Shown: positions 8,294-16,800 of the stretch, one piece after another
Position numbering within the stretch: the first letter of the stretch is position 1
How the letters are laid out: each line of letters opens with the position of its first letter
Assembly (NCBI GenBank): GCA_003242955.1
Contig: QJPH01000357.1
Coordinates: forward strand, 1-33,890
Direction: 5' to 3'
Source: Candidatus Methylumidiphilus alinenensis
Lineage (GTDB): Bacteria; Pseudomonadota; Gammaproteobacteria; Methylococcales; Methylococcaceae
DNA length: 33,890 nt
The notes under the pieces: generated by a model
The model's database searches: none
What the model saw: the letters and a program-made list of their open reading frames with translations, nothing else
Told to the model about the DNA's origin: nothing
Translations under genes and position numbers: made by a program

Positions 8294-8445
8294 TACAGCG
8301 TTTTTTATATCAATTTTGTACTTACATAATGTCCGTTCCATGTCGGCAAAGGGTTGCCGACCTACTGCGTATCAAGGACTGTAGGGCGGCAACCCCTTGC
8401 CGCCAAAGGTAAACAAAGTAATCAATGGACATAAAAAACGCTGTA
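8294..8445. repeat. TA-ended miniature inverted-repeat element, copy B
   Basis: The ends are TACAGCGTTTTTTATATC and GACATAAAAAACGCTGTA. The interior is a long hairpin (GGCAAAGGGTTGCCG pairing with CGGCAACCCCTTGCC) and is nearly the same as in 30904-31053. The left end is 31 bp upstream of the minus-strand glycosyltransferase start, so that gene's promoter probably overlaps the element. The outward-reading end contains TATAAA. Confidence 0.85.
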
Positions 8446-8554
8446 GCTTTACATAGGATAAATACATTATCGACGAAATCTTAAAACAAGCTTAAGGCCA
8501 ATCACAAAATATTCTCTTTAATTTAATTGCAGCCGCCCTTACTACAGAGGATGT

Positions 8555-8680
8555 GGCCTTGGTCATCGTTCAGTCCACCCAATGTGGAGTGCGGCGACTC
8601 GTCGCCGCTTTCCGAACTTTGTGGCGACGAGTCGCCGCACTCCACAAACTCACCCATCGGGCTTAACGATGACCAAGGCC
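8555..8680. repeat. 126-bp palindromic element, copy 2
   Basis: Same family and length as 6669-6794 and 29362-29487. It has the same orientation as copy 3 and is inverted relative to copy 1. The outer arms are GGCCTTGGTCATCGTT and AACGATGACCAAGGCC; the inner arms carry GCGGCGACTCGTCGCCGC-type palindromes. Short open frames on both strands here are by-products of the palindrome. Confidence 0.9.
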
Positions 8681-8802
8681 GTAACATCAGTAAGTCAAGT
8701 CCGTCGAAGTGAGTTATTGCTGCGAAATCAATCGTACAATAGCAATACACGGTCTGTTAATGTTATATTTCAATCAAAATAGCTACTTTCTTCTGTACAG
8801 TC

Positions 8803-9183
8803 ATGAAATTCAATCCTTTACCCTGGTTACTTATTCTGGCAATTCTAGCCCTTTCTTGGTGGGCCAAAAGTCAATTGATCGAACGGCAAGAATTGGCCTT
8901 TTTTTGCGGAGGCGGCGGTCAAACTCTTCAATGCAAGATGCGCTGGTTAATCGTAATGATTTTCCACAGCGGGAGCATTGGTTTTTTTGCCCTGTTCCTT
9001 GGCCTGTTGTCAGCGATTACCCGGTCGGGCTTCATCGGGCTCTTAGCCGGGGTAATCGGTGTGGCATGCTTGCTTCTGCATGGCGGGGATAATGCTGCCG
9101 TGGATTTTGCCTCTCTCGGTTTCTTGCTAGGCGTTCTGACGTTGGCTCGCGCGCAGTTCGACGACTACCGGACCCAATACTGA
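8803..9183 (+). CDS. Small hydrophobic membrane protein of unknown function
   Basis: The 126-residue product is not recognised. It is mostly hydrophobic, with about four predicted helices: residues 5-22 (LPWLLILAILALSWWA), 48-68, 75-92 and 98-115. The N-terminal hydrophobic stretch could be a signal anchor. Between the first two helices lies a cysteine- and glycine-rich loop (FFCGGGGQTLQC) that could form a disulfide or bind a ligand. There is no strong ribosome site before the ATG. The 3' end overlaps the convergent GH17 gene by 57 bp. It reads as a genuine protein because hydrophobic segments and charged loops alternate regularly. Proximity to GH17 hints at a shared envelope or glucan role, but nothing in the sequence proves this. 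Confidence 0.6.
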   Translation: MKFNPLPWLLILAILALSWWAKSQLIERQELAFFCGGGGQTLQCKMRWLIVMIFHSGSIGFFALFLGLLSAITRSGFIGLLAGVIGVACLLLHGGDNAAVDFASLGFLLGVLTLARAQFDDYRTQY

Positions 9184-10812
9184 ACCAGCCAGTGTTAGGC
9201 ATAGCACAGCCCATGCAATGGCGTGTTGGTTGATCCCATCCGCCAGCCGCCAAGGTTCATCTTGAACAATAATGATGTGTTCAGCGACCGCTATCCATAG
9301 CCCGGCAAAGCCGACCCAACCGGCGAGTAAAACTTCCTCCAAATCAGCCTCGCTCTTGCCCTTGATCCAAGCCAACAAGGCAAGGCCGATGGCGGGTACG
9401 GAAAAGAGTGCCACTGGAAAATCCCGTGATCGCAAATCAAACACCAGGCACACGCAAACCAAAGCGGCACCGAATAAAAAAACAAACCGCAGCGCACCCA
9501 ACAGGCGGGCGGTTTTATCAAAACTTTGGTCATTGCGCCGGAACCACCGCACCAAATGGCTGGCCGTGGACATGGCTGGCACAGTTTCGCCGGTCGAACA
9601 CCATGCTGCCAAAGGGCTACCCAATACAAACGTGGCGGCTAATAGCAAGGCGGCATAAAGGCCGGTATAGGCCCATTCCAGCGGCGTTCGGTTGGTCATC
9701 ACCATGTCGCGGCAGAAACCGGCCCAAGCACCTCCGCTGCTGATGCTGATGGCAAGCAATGCCGGAAACGTGCCGCCGTCCAGCTTTCGCGCTCTCAACT
9801 GGATAATCACCAATAGGCATAAAAATGCGACCATAGTGCCATAGGCTGCGAAGCTCCAGTAAGGGGCTTCGGCAACGGGACCGCGAATGGGAAACTTGGT
9901 GATGCCGTCAGCAGCGTAAATACCCCAATATCCGCCGACAGCGCCTTCTGAATCGCGCTTCCAAGGCTGATCGAACGCTTCGATGACGTTGTAGGGGATT
10001 TTTTCCAATTCCGCGCGTAATGCAAATTCCCGGATAAATCGCGCTTGGTTGACCAGCGAGGGTTCCGCTTCCTGGCGTTGGCGACCGTAGCTGGGCCAGC
10101 CGGTTTCCCCGATCAACACCTCCTTGCCCTTCAGCTCAGCTTTTGCGTGCTGGTAAATATGGCTGACATGGCCGACTGCGTTTTCGATCCCAATGGGATC
10201 GTCTTCCCAGTAGGGAAGGATATGCACCGTGGCGAATGACACTGAATCCAACAAATCCTTTTGGTAGCGCAGCCAGAATTCCCATACATCGGCATAGGTG
10301 ACCGGCACACCCGGCACCGCCGCCTTGACTCGCTCAATGTAGGCCCGCATCATCGAGGGGGGCTGTTCCCTGCGCAGCAGCACTTCGTTGCCGACGATAA
10401 TGGCACGGATGACTGAGGGATATTTTTGCGCCAGATCAATGGCAATAGTCAGTTCCTTTTCATTACTGCTTTGCTCGCGCCCAATCCATATGCCGAGCAA
10501 CACTTTGATGCCTAGCTTTTGCGCTAACCTGGGCACTTCTTGCATTCCTTGGGTTACAGAATAGGTCCGCACGCAATCGAAACGTTGTGCCAGTGCTGTC
10601 AAGTCAGCTTCGATTTGTTCTGTGCTTATGGATGTTTCCCTGTCGAAAGGCGTTTGACCCGGCCTATGGAAGGGTGAATAAGACACACAGCTAAGGTGGT
10701 CTGTGAGGGCATCTACAAGAATCACCGGCTGGATCAAACTCCACCAGTAAAGGATCGAGAGCAAGGCGCCAGCCGCTAGGATGATGGAAACGAGCACCCG
10801 TTTCAAAAACAT
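9127..10812 (-). CDS. Membrane-anchored GH17 beta-glucan enzyme, NdvC/beta-(1,6)-glucan synthase-like
   Basis: A 561-residue protein with an N-terminal membrane helix (5-23), a GH17 TIM-barrel domain at about 38-320 and a C-terminal half of about six to seven membrane helices. The GH17 catalytic pair is visible: acid/base E143 in IIVGNEVLLR and nucleophile E236 in LIGETGWPSYG. GH17 enzymes hydrolyse or transglycosylate beta-1,3-glucans. Proteins with this domain plus a membrane tail are often named beta-(1,6)-glucan synthase after Bradyrhizobium NdvC, which acts in cyclic glucan formation. The domain should face the periplasm. The ATG at 10812 has AGGG 8 nt upstream. No NdvB-like glucosyltransferase is in the window, so the substrate source is unknown. 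Confidence 0.85.
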   Translation of the reverse strand: MFLKRVLVSIILAAGALLSILYWWSLIQPVILVDALTDHLSCVSYSPFHRPGQTPFDRETSISTEQIEADLTALAQRFDCVRTYSVTQGMQEVPRLAQKLGIKVLLGIWIGREQSSNEKELTIAIDLAQKYPSVIRAIIVGNEVLLRREQPPSMMRAYIERVKAAVPGVPVTYADVWEFWLRYQKDLLDSVSFATVHILPYWEDDPIGIENAVGHVSHIYQHAKAELKGKEVLIGETGWPSYGRQRQEAEPSLVNQARFIREFALRAELEKIPYNVIEAFDQPWKRDSEGAVGGYWGIYAADGITKFPIRGPVAEAPYWSFAAYGTMVAFLCLLVIIQLRARKLDGGTFPALLAISISSGGAWAGFCRDMVMTNRTPLEWAYTGLYAALLLAATFVLGSPLAAWCSTGETVPAMSTASHLVRWFRRNDQSFDKTARLLGALRFVFLFGAALVCVCLVFDLRSRDFPVALFSVPAIGLALLAWIKGKSEADLEEVLLAGWVGFAGLWIAVAEHIIIVQDEPWRLADGINQHAIAWAVLCLTLAGSVLGPVVVELRASQRQNA

Positions 10813-10862
10813 GCCAAATACCCTATATATTGTAAGTTATTACGGTTAATATTCACTGATGT

Positions 10863-10876
10863 TACCAACGTTGGTA
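10863..10876. promoter_or_regulatory. Perfect 14-bp palindrome upstream of the GH17 gene
   Basis: TACCAACGTTGGTA is a perfect palindrome about 51 bp before the minus-strand GH17 start. A TACAAT hexamer lies downstream of it near 10831-10836 and could be a -10 box with a weak -35. The palindrome could be an operator; no regulator gene is nearby. Confidence 0.4.
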
Positions 10877-11270
10877 GGCAAAAATTCCCATTAGGCGTAA
10901 ACCGTAGGGACAAGGATACTCCGAATACATCCGGCGTCCAAGCTACTTGGAGCTTGTCGAAGGGGATTGCAAGCTTCAGTTTATGGCGTACCTTGTAGAT
11001 TCTGCTTTGCTCTTAACGTTGCGTCGTTGCGCCGTTGCGTGAGACAAACAATCTTCGCCCATTGAATTGACATGCCGCATTGCAAGAAAGTCAAAAGAAG
11101 GTCTCACGCAACGACGCAACGTAAAAGCGCAAGTGATGGGTGAGATGGCAATGGGCAGGTTGACAGTGACGGGCCTGACCGGTTTTTCCGCAGCAAATGC
11201 TCCCTTTGATGACAAAGGCGCAATAGCTCCATGCGGATTGCACATTACCGGGTTGCGTAACATCAGTTAT
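10877..11270. other. Non-coding interval between the GH17 and GH3 genes
   Basis: About 390 bp with no convincing gene. It holds a long inverted repeat (11013-11122) and a TTGTCGAAGGGG motif near 10958 of the kind found in dispersed repeats. The short open frames across it are not supported by any recognisable protein. Confidence 0.55.
11013..11122. repeat. Inverted repeat built from GCGTCGTTGCG units
   Basis: The left arm (11013-11044) contains ACGTTGCGTCGTTGCG and GTTGCGTGAGA; the right arm (11101-11122) is GTCTCACGCAACGACGCAAC plus GT. The arms are about 57 bp apart. Sequences of the form CTCACGCAACGACGCAACG are common dispersed repeats. It lies downstream of the GH3 gene and may also serve as a 3' structure. 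Confidence 0.6.
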
Positions 11271-13820
11271 TCACGGCTGTTTTGCGAGGAGCGTGATGAC
11301 CGCACTCTCGACAGGGTGGGACTCCTCAGATAGCAGGCTAATCTGATAGCGGCCCGGCGACACGACCCAGGCGTTGCTTGACTCATCAAAGTGGCGAAAA
11401 GCCTCTGCATCAAGTTTGAACTGCACATCGGCTGACTGGCCGGGGCGCAAAAAAACCTTTTTGAAACCTTTCAACTCTCGAACAGGCCGGGTCGCAGTCG
11501 GGTTAAGTTCGCCTACATAGAGTTGTGCAACATAAGCCCCCGCCCGTGTGCCGGTATTTTTTACGCTTGCATCGACTTCAACATACGGTTTCGAAGCATC
11601 AGCGTCTAGCACCGTCACCCTGGCAATTTTGCTTGAGAACGTGGTGTAAGAAAGCCCGTGGCCGAATCGAAAAGCGGCATGGCCTGGCTCCAAGTCGAAA
11701 TACCGATAGCCTACAAAAACGTCATCTGAGTAAGTTGCAACTCCGTCAACGCCGGGGTAAGTTTGCGCTGCTGGCGAATCCCCCCAGGTTTGTGGAAATG
11801 AAATCGGCAACCGGCCCGAGGGGTTCACCGCTCCAAGAAGCACATCGGCGATGGCTAGCCCACCTTGTTCGCCAGGATACCAAGCATAAACGATGGAGCG
11901 GACTTTTGATGCCCACGCTGTCATGTCAATCGGGCTTCCAGCTTGAACAATGACAATCGTATTCGGGTTTGCTTTGGCTGTTTTCAAAATAAGCTCTTCT
12001 TGCCCGAATGGAAGCCGCAAGCTTGACCGATCAAAGCTCTCACTTTCAGTTTTTGCGGACTGGCCGACAAAAAGCAAGGAATAATCGGCTTGGCGAACCA
12101 TTGAACCCATGCCGGGAGGCTTTGCAGTGCTGGCAGATTCAGTGGCGCCATCCGGCTCAACAACTTCCAATTGAAGATTGGCAAGCCCCTCCATTTTGTA
12201 ATATTCGATTCTCAGTTGGTAAGTCTTGCCAGCAGACAATGGCTTGCGAACTGTGTCGTCGGTGAGCTGCGCTTGATTGGTATCCGCCGACCAATGATCG
12301 TAGATCAACGAATCGTCAAGGTAGACTCGTGCCGCTTGGGTAAAAGCAATCCGAAAAGCATGTTCACCGGTTTTGCGCGGGGTAATGGCGGCGGTCCAGC
12401 GAGCGGAAAACTTATTGGCGTTGACGGATTTTCCGGGCGAACCCCACTCCCAATCAAAATCGATGGTGGAAAATTCTTGATTGTGTACTGGTTGGCCGGC
12501 GAGGTTAGGGTTGTTGAAAAACTCGCCACGAAACGGGCCTGTCACAATCTCAGACTTAATTACCCCATCTCCCGGCAGGCTCATGTTGTCGTGAACATGC
12601 AGTTCAATGCTTGCTCCAGATTCTTGAATGCGTTGCCGCAAACCATCAGCCGCTGATATGGCTGTAGAACCATGGACAAACGAACTGCCGCCGCCACCCG
12701 TCCGGGCGCGTGTGGCCGAGGGGCCAAGAACCTCAACCGAGATTTTTTTCTTCAACGGCAAGGGTAACAGCGTTTTGTCGTTTTTCAGCAAGACAATGCT
12801 TTCTTGTGCAATTTTGAGTGCCGTTTCCGGATGATGGCTGGCAAAATTTGTCACTCTGTCGTCATTAGAGTTTTTACTGGAAGTGGCATCTTCAAGAAGA
12901 CCTAGACGAGCTAAGACACTCAAAATCCTTCTGACTTTGTCGTCGATCACAGCGGTCGGAATTTTTTTCGTTTGCACGGCGCTTAAGAGTTCGGGTCCAA
13001 AGAAAACAGGATTTGGCATTTCAAGGTCAAGGCCATTAAGTGCTGCCGCAATCGTCGAGTGCGTCCCCTCCCAATCCGAAACGACAAAACCATCAAACCC
13101 CCACTCACGCTTCAAAATATCTTGTAGCAAACGGGCATTCTCAGAGCAGTAAGCGCCATTGGCTTTATTGTAGGCAGCCATGACCGAAACCGAACCGGCG
13201 TTCACACCGGCGGCGAAGCCGGGCCAATAAATTTCGCGCAAGGCCCGCTCGCTCACATGGACATCAATGTGGTCGCGGCCCCATTCTTGATTATTGACGG
13301 CGAAGTGCTTGATGCTGGTGCCGACCCCCATGGATTGAACCCCCGTCACAAATGCGCGCGCCATTTCGCTAGTCAGTAAGGGGTCTTCTCCGTAGCTTTC
13401 AAAATTGCGCCCACCCCAAGGTGTGCGTGTGATGTTGACCATCGGGGCGAGCAGCAGCCTTTTGTTCTGGGACCTGGCCTCCTCCCCGAATTCGCGAGCC
13501 ATCTTGCCGACAAGTTCGGGGTCAAATGTAGCAGCCATGGCAATACCGGCAGGCCATGCGGTTGTTCCATGGCCAGCGCGAACTCCGACGGGTCCATCTG
13601 TCATTTCTAGCGCAGGAATGCCCAGTCGGTCAATGGCGCGAGTGGCAAACCCTGTGCCGCCAAGCAGGGAGACCTTTTCTTCCAGGGTCATTTTGCTGAT
13701 TAAGGTTTCAACCCTTGACTGAGCGGTAGGTTTTCCTTGGCTCTCCACAGGGGTGTGTTGCTTAGTAGCGCATCCGGATAAGGTGGATATGATGATTAAA
13801 GCTGTAAAAAATTTATTCAT
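11271..13820 (-). CDS. GH3 beta-glucosidase lipoprotein with PA14 domain
   Basis: An 849-residue glycoside hydrolase family 3 enzyme expected to remove beta-linked glucose or related sugars. The N-terminus is a lipoprotein signal (MNKFFTALIIISTLSGC) with the lipidated cysteine at residue 17. The catalytic N-terminal barrel covers about 35-310 and has the nucleophile D249 in VVSDWEGTHS plus KHFAVNNQEWGRD near 171. The second GH3 domain is interrupted by a PA14 domain at about 430-575 (GEFFNNPNL, FRIAFTQAARVYLDD), and a fibronectin-III-like domain ends the protein. Lipidation puts it in the periplasm or on an outer-membrane face. I chose the ATG at 13820 because it gives the lipobox at the right distance and follows the synthetase stop by 19 bp. 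It is the last gene of the run. PA14 suggests an oligosaccharide substrate; specificity is unknown. Confidence 0.93.
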   Translation of the reverse strand: MNKFFTALIIISTLSGCATKQHTPVESQGKPTAQSRVETLISKMTLEEKVSLLGGTGFATRAIDRLGIPALEMTDGPVGVRAGHGTTAWPAGIAMAATFDPELVGKMAREFGEEARSQNKRLLLAPMVNITRTPWGGRNFESYGEDPLLTSEMARAFVTGVQSMGVGTSIKHFAVNNQEWGRDHIDVHVSERALREIYWPGFAAGVNAGSVSVMAAYNKANGAYCSENARLLQDILKREWGFDGFVVSDWEGTHSTIAAALNGLDLEMPNPVFFGPELLSAVQTKKIPTAVIDDKVRRILSVLARLGLLEDATSSKNSNDDRVTNFASHHPETALKIAQESIVLLKNDKTLLPLPLKKKISVEVLGPSATRARTGGGGSSFVHGSTAISAADGLRQRIQESGASIELHVHDNMSLPGDGVIKSEIVTGPFRGEFFNNPNLAGQPVHNQEFSTIDFDWEWGSPGKSVNANKFSARWTAAITPRKTGEHAFRIAFTQAARVYLDDSLIYDHWSADTNQAQLTDDTVRKPLSAGKTYQLRIEYYKMEGLANLQLEVVEPDGATESASTAKPPGMGSMVRQADYSLLFVGQSAKTESESFDRSSLRLPFGQEELILKTAKANPNTIVIVQAGSPIDMTAWASKVRSIVYAWYPGEQGGLAIADVLLGAVNPSGRLPISFPQTWGDSPAAQTYPGVDGVATYSDDVFVGYRYFDLEPGHAAFRFGHGLSYTTFSSKIARVTVLDADASKPYVEVDASVKNTGTRAGAYVAQLYVGELNPTATRPVRELKGFKKVFLRPGQSADVQFKLDAEAFRHFDESSNAWVVSPGRYQISLLSEESHPVESAVITLLAKQP

Positions 13821-13839
13821 TTCGAAAAACCTTGCCCCG

Positions 13840-16800
13840 TCACCCGGCATTTATGCGCCTGACCGGCGCACCAGACCATTCCGTGCCTTTGAGCAGTCGT
13901 TCCCCCTTCATCAGCAGTGACAGGTCGCCGACCTTCACATCGTCCTCGATCACCGTGTCATACAGAATTAGCGTGTTACTACCGATTGATACCCGTGAAC
14001 CGATAACCACGTTAGACATCTTCATCACGCGGTCCTCGAACAGATGGGTCTGGATGGTGCAATCTTCGTTCAGGGCGACATCATCACCAAGCCGGACTAG
14101 ATCAAACTCGGTGAAATCTGTTGTCATGAGGCAAGCCCGCCGTCCGATGTGCATGCCCAACATGCGGAAATACCAAGGCAGGAAAACTGTGCCGCGCAAA
14201 TGCGAAGTGAGGAATTCATTGGTGAAGTGCTCGCAAAACCCCGTCACCAGTTCGGTGCGCCATACGAAAGGACTCCACAAGGGTTGTTCGGCAGGCTTGT
14301 ATCGGCCAACGATCAACAGTTTCATGATGACGGTCAATGCAACGCCCGCGACCCCGAAGACGATGTAAAGCAAGGGAAATGCTAGAGCCGCGACGGTCGG
14401 GCCGAAGTCATCCTCAATCTGGATGGAGAAGGACAGCATTAGGGTGGTGAATACCACAAAACCCGTGGAGGGCAGGATCACTCGGAAAAATTCGATGAAC
14501 AGGCGCTGACAATAGACAAACAGCGTAGGATGGTAGGTTCTTTCCTCCGTGAACTGGTGTTCCGATTTTTGGCGTTGGGGAAGGTACACAGCGGGTGTGC
14601 CGACCCATGATGTCCCATCCGGGGTCACATCCCCTGGCGGGCTGCTCTGGCAACCAAGCAGGCAGTTGTCTCCGATCTTCGCACCGACCGGGACATAGGC
14701 ATTATTGCCAATGAAGCTCTTCGAACCGATGACGGTTTTTTTTAGTATCAGGTTGCCGTCGAAGGCTTTGGCTGGCCCAAGCGCAGCGTTGTCGGCGATG
14801 AAACTGCCATCGCCGATAGTCAACAAGTCGGGGAGGATGAAAGCAGCAGTGGAAACTTCGGCGTTTTTGCCGATCTTGACGCCTAAGGCCCGATACCAAG
14901 GGTTGAGATAGATCGTGGAATAAAGCGTCAGCAACAAATCTAGGCTGGAACCCATCAATTTATCCACAACCCATTTGCGTAGGTAAAACCAGCTTTTGAC
15001 GGAATAGACACCTTCCTTCAACTTTCCCAGCAGGACCCACTTGAGCAACAGAATCTGCAAGGCGGACAATACCACGAAGATGAGGGCAACGACGGGGGCC
15101 AACAGCAGATAGCCATAGTCCTCGCTCGCATAATCGAAGTGGTACATGAAAACGATGCCAGGAAAAATAGGCAACAGTGACACGGCGGGGAGGATAAAGA
15201 AACTGACTCCGTAAAATACAGTGGCCAAGGCATCCTTAAATGGCGACTCATGCCTGTTTCCCTCCCTTGGGGGTCCGTCCTCCCCGCGAATGGCCGGCGA
15301 CCCGGACCAGTATTCGTTCTCTCCAAGGCGCTGGCCGCTGGCTATGCAGGTGTGATCGCCGATGACCGTGTCATCTCCGATTTCCACATCCATGCCGACA
15401 GACGAGCGTATGCCAATGCAAACATTATTCCCTACGGTTATTCTACGGACTTTTAACAGCCCGTCCTCCAGCCCGTAGCAGGATAGATTGGCATCGGCGT
15501 TGATGCAAACATCCTCGCCCATGCTCAACAAATCCAAACCGGCGACCAGATGGGACTCTATATGCGCCCCTTTGCCAATCTTGGAACCTAGGCACTTGAG
15601 ATAAATGCACAGCAGCGGCGTACCCGACAAAAAATGGATGGGTACACAATTCAGCACTCGCTGGACAAATAGCCACCTTAGGTAATAGAATCCCCAGATC
15701 GGATAGTCACCTTCCTTCAACCGGCCTAGCACCAGCCATTTGCAGGCGATGCCGAGCAATAACATCACGGGGTAGACGACCACAAGGCCCATGAACGAAG
15801 CCCCCAAAGATTCCCAGAAAGGGTATTCGTAGGCTTTTAGGAAACTGTAAATCAGAAAGGGCGTGACCCACTGGAGCGCAAAAAAGCCCATGATGAAATA
15901 CACCATGAGTGCTTGCAAACAAACACTTAGGCGGTATTTCCAAGCCCCTATATGGAAGAATGGGGTTGCCCCCTTGGCTTCGCCAGCCCCCAGTGTTTTC
16001 GCTATATGGTTCGCCAAATAAGCCGCTAGTTTTGCTATCGTCGGATGGGCATAGATGTCTCCCATGGACAGGTCCGAAAACCGGTTGTCCATGCGCATTG
16101 CGGAAACAAATTCGGCTGCCAGCAAGGAGTGCCCACCCAAATTAACAAAGAAATCGTCGGTTTCGTCGATGATATCGGTGCTGAAAAGCTTGCGCCATTG
16201 ATCGTAGATGGCTTGTTTTAGCGGAGAATCGAATTCTTGAGCGGTCCCTTGAGCAATTTTCCTGTCAGGTGCAGGGAAAGCTTTGCGGTCAACCTTGCCA
16301 CTGGGAAGTAGCGGGAAAGACTGGGTTGATTCAATGAAGGCAGGGACCATATAAGGCGGCAGTATCCGTTTGAGCCGGGTGATGAGTTCCTGCTCATCGA
16401 CATGCGCCCCCTCTGCACTGATCACATAGGCTGCCAATACCGGGCGGCCTTCGATTTCTTGGACCAAGGCCACCGCGTTGAGGATACCGGCTTGGGTGCG
16501 GAGTAGAGCTTCAATCTCGGCCAGTTCCACGCGAAACCCTCGAATTTTTACCTGAGTGTCAATCCGCCCCAAGTATTCGATAGCGTCGTCCGCATTAATC
16601 CTAGCCATGTCACCGGTGCGGTAAAGGGTCGGGCTATCATCGCCCGTTAGTCCGGCCTGGACATTCACAATGAATTGCTTTGCAGTCAGTTCCTCGCGGT
16701 TCAGATAACCCTTTGCCACCCCGTTGCCGCCTATTACGAGTTCCCCTTCCTGCCCTTTTTCAAGAAGGCTCCCGTCCTCGTCCATGATATAGATCGTATA

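Noticed and set aside
8523-8782. Open frames on both strands across 8523-8782
   Set aside because: They are produced by the 126-bp palindrome and recur at its other copies.
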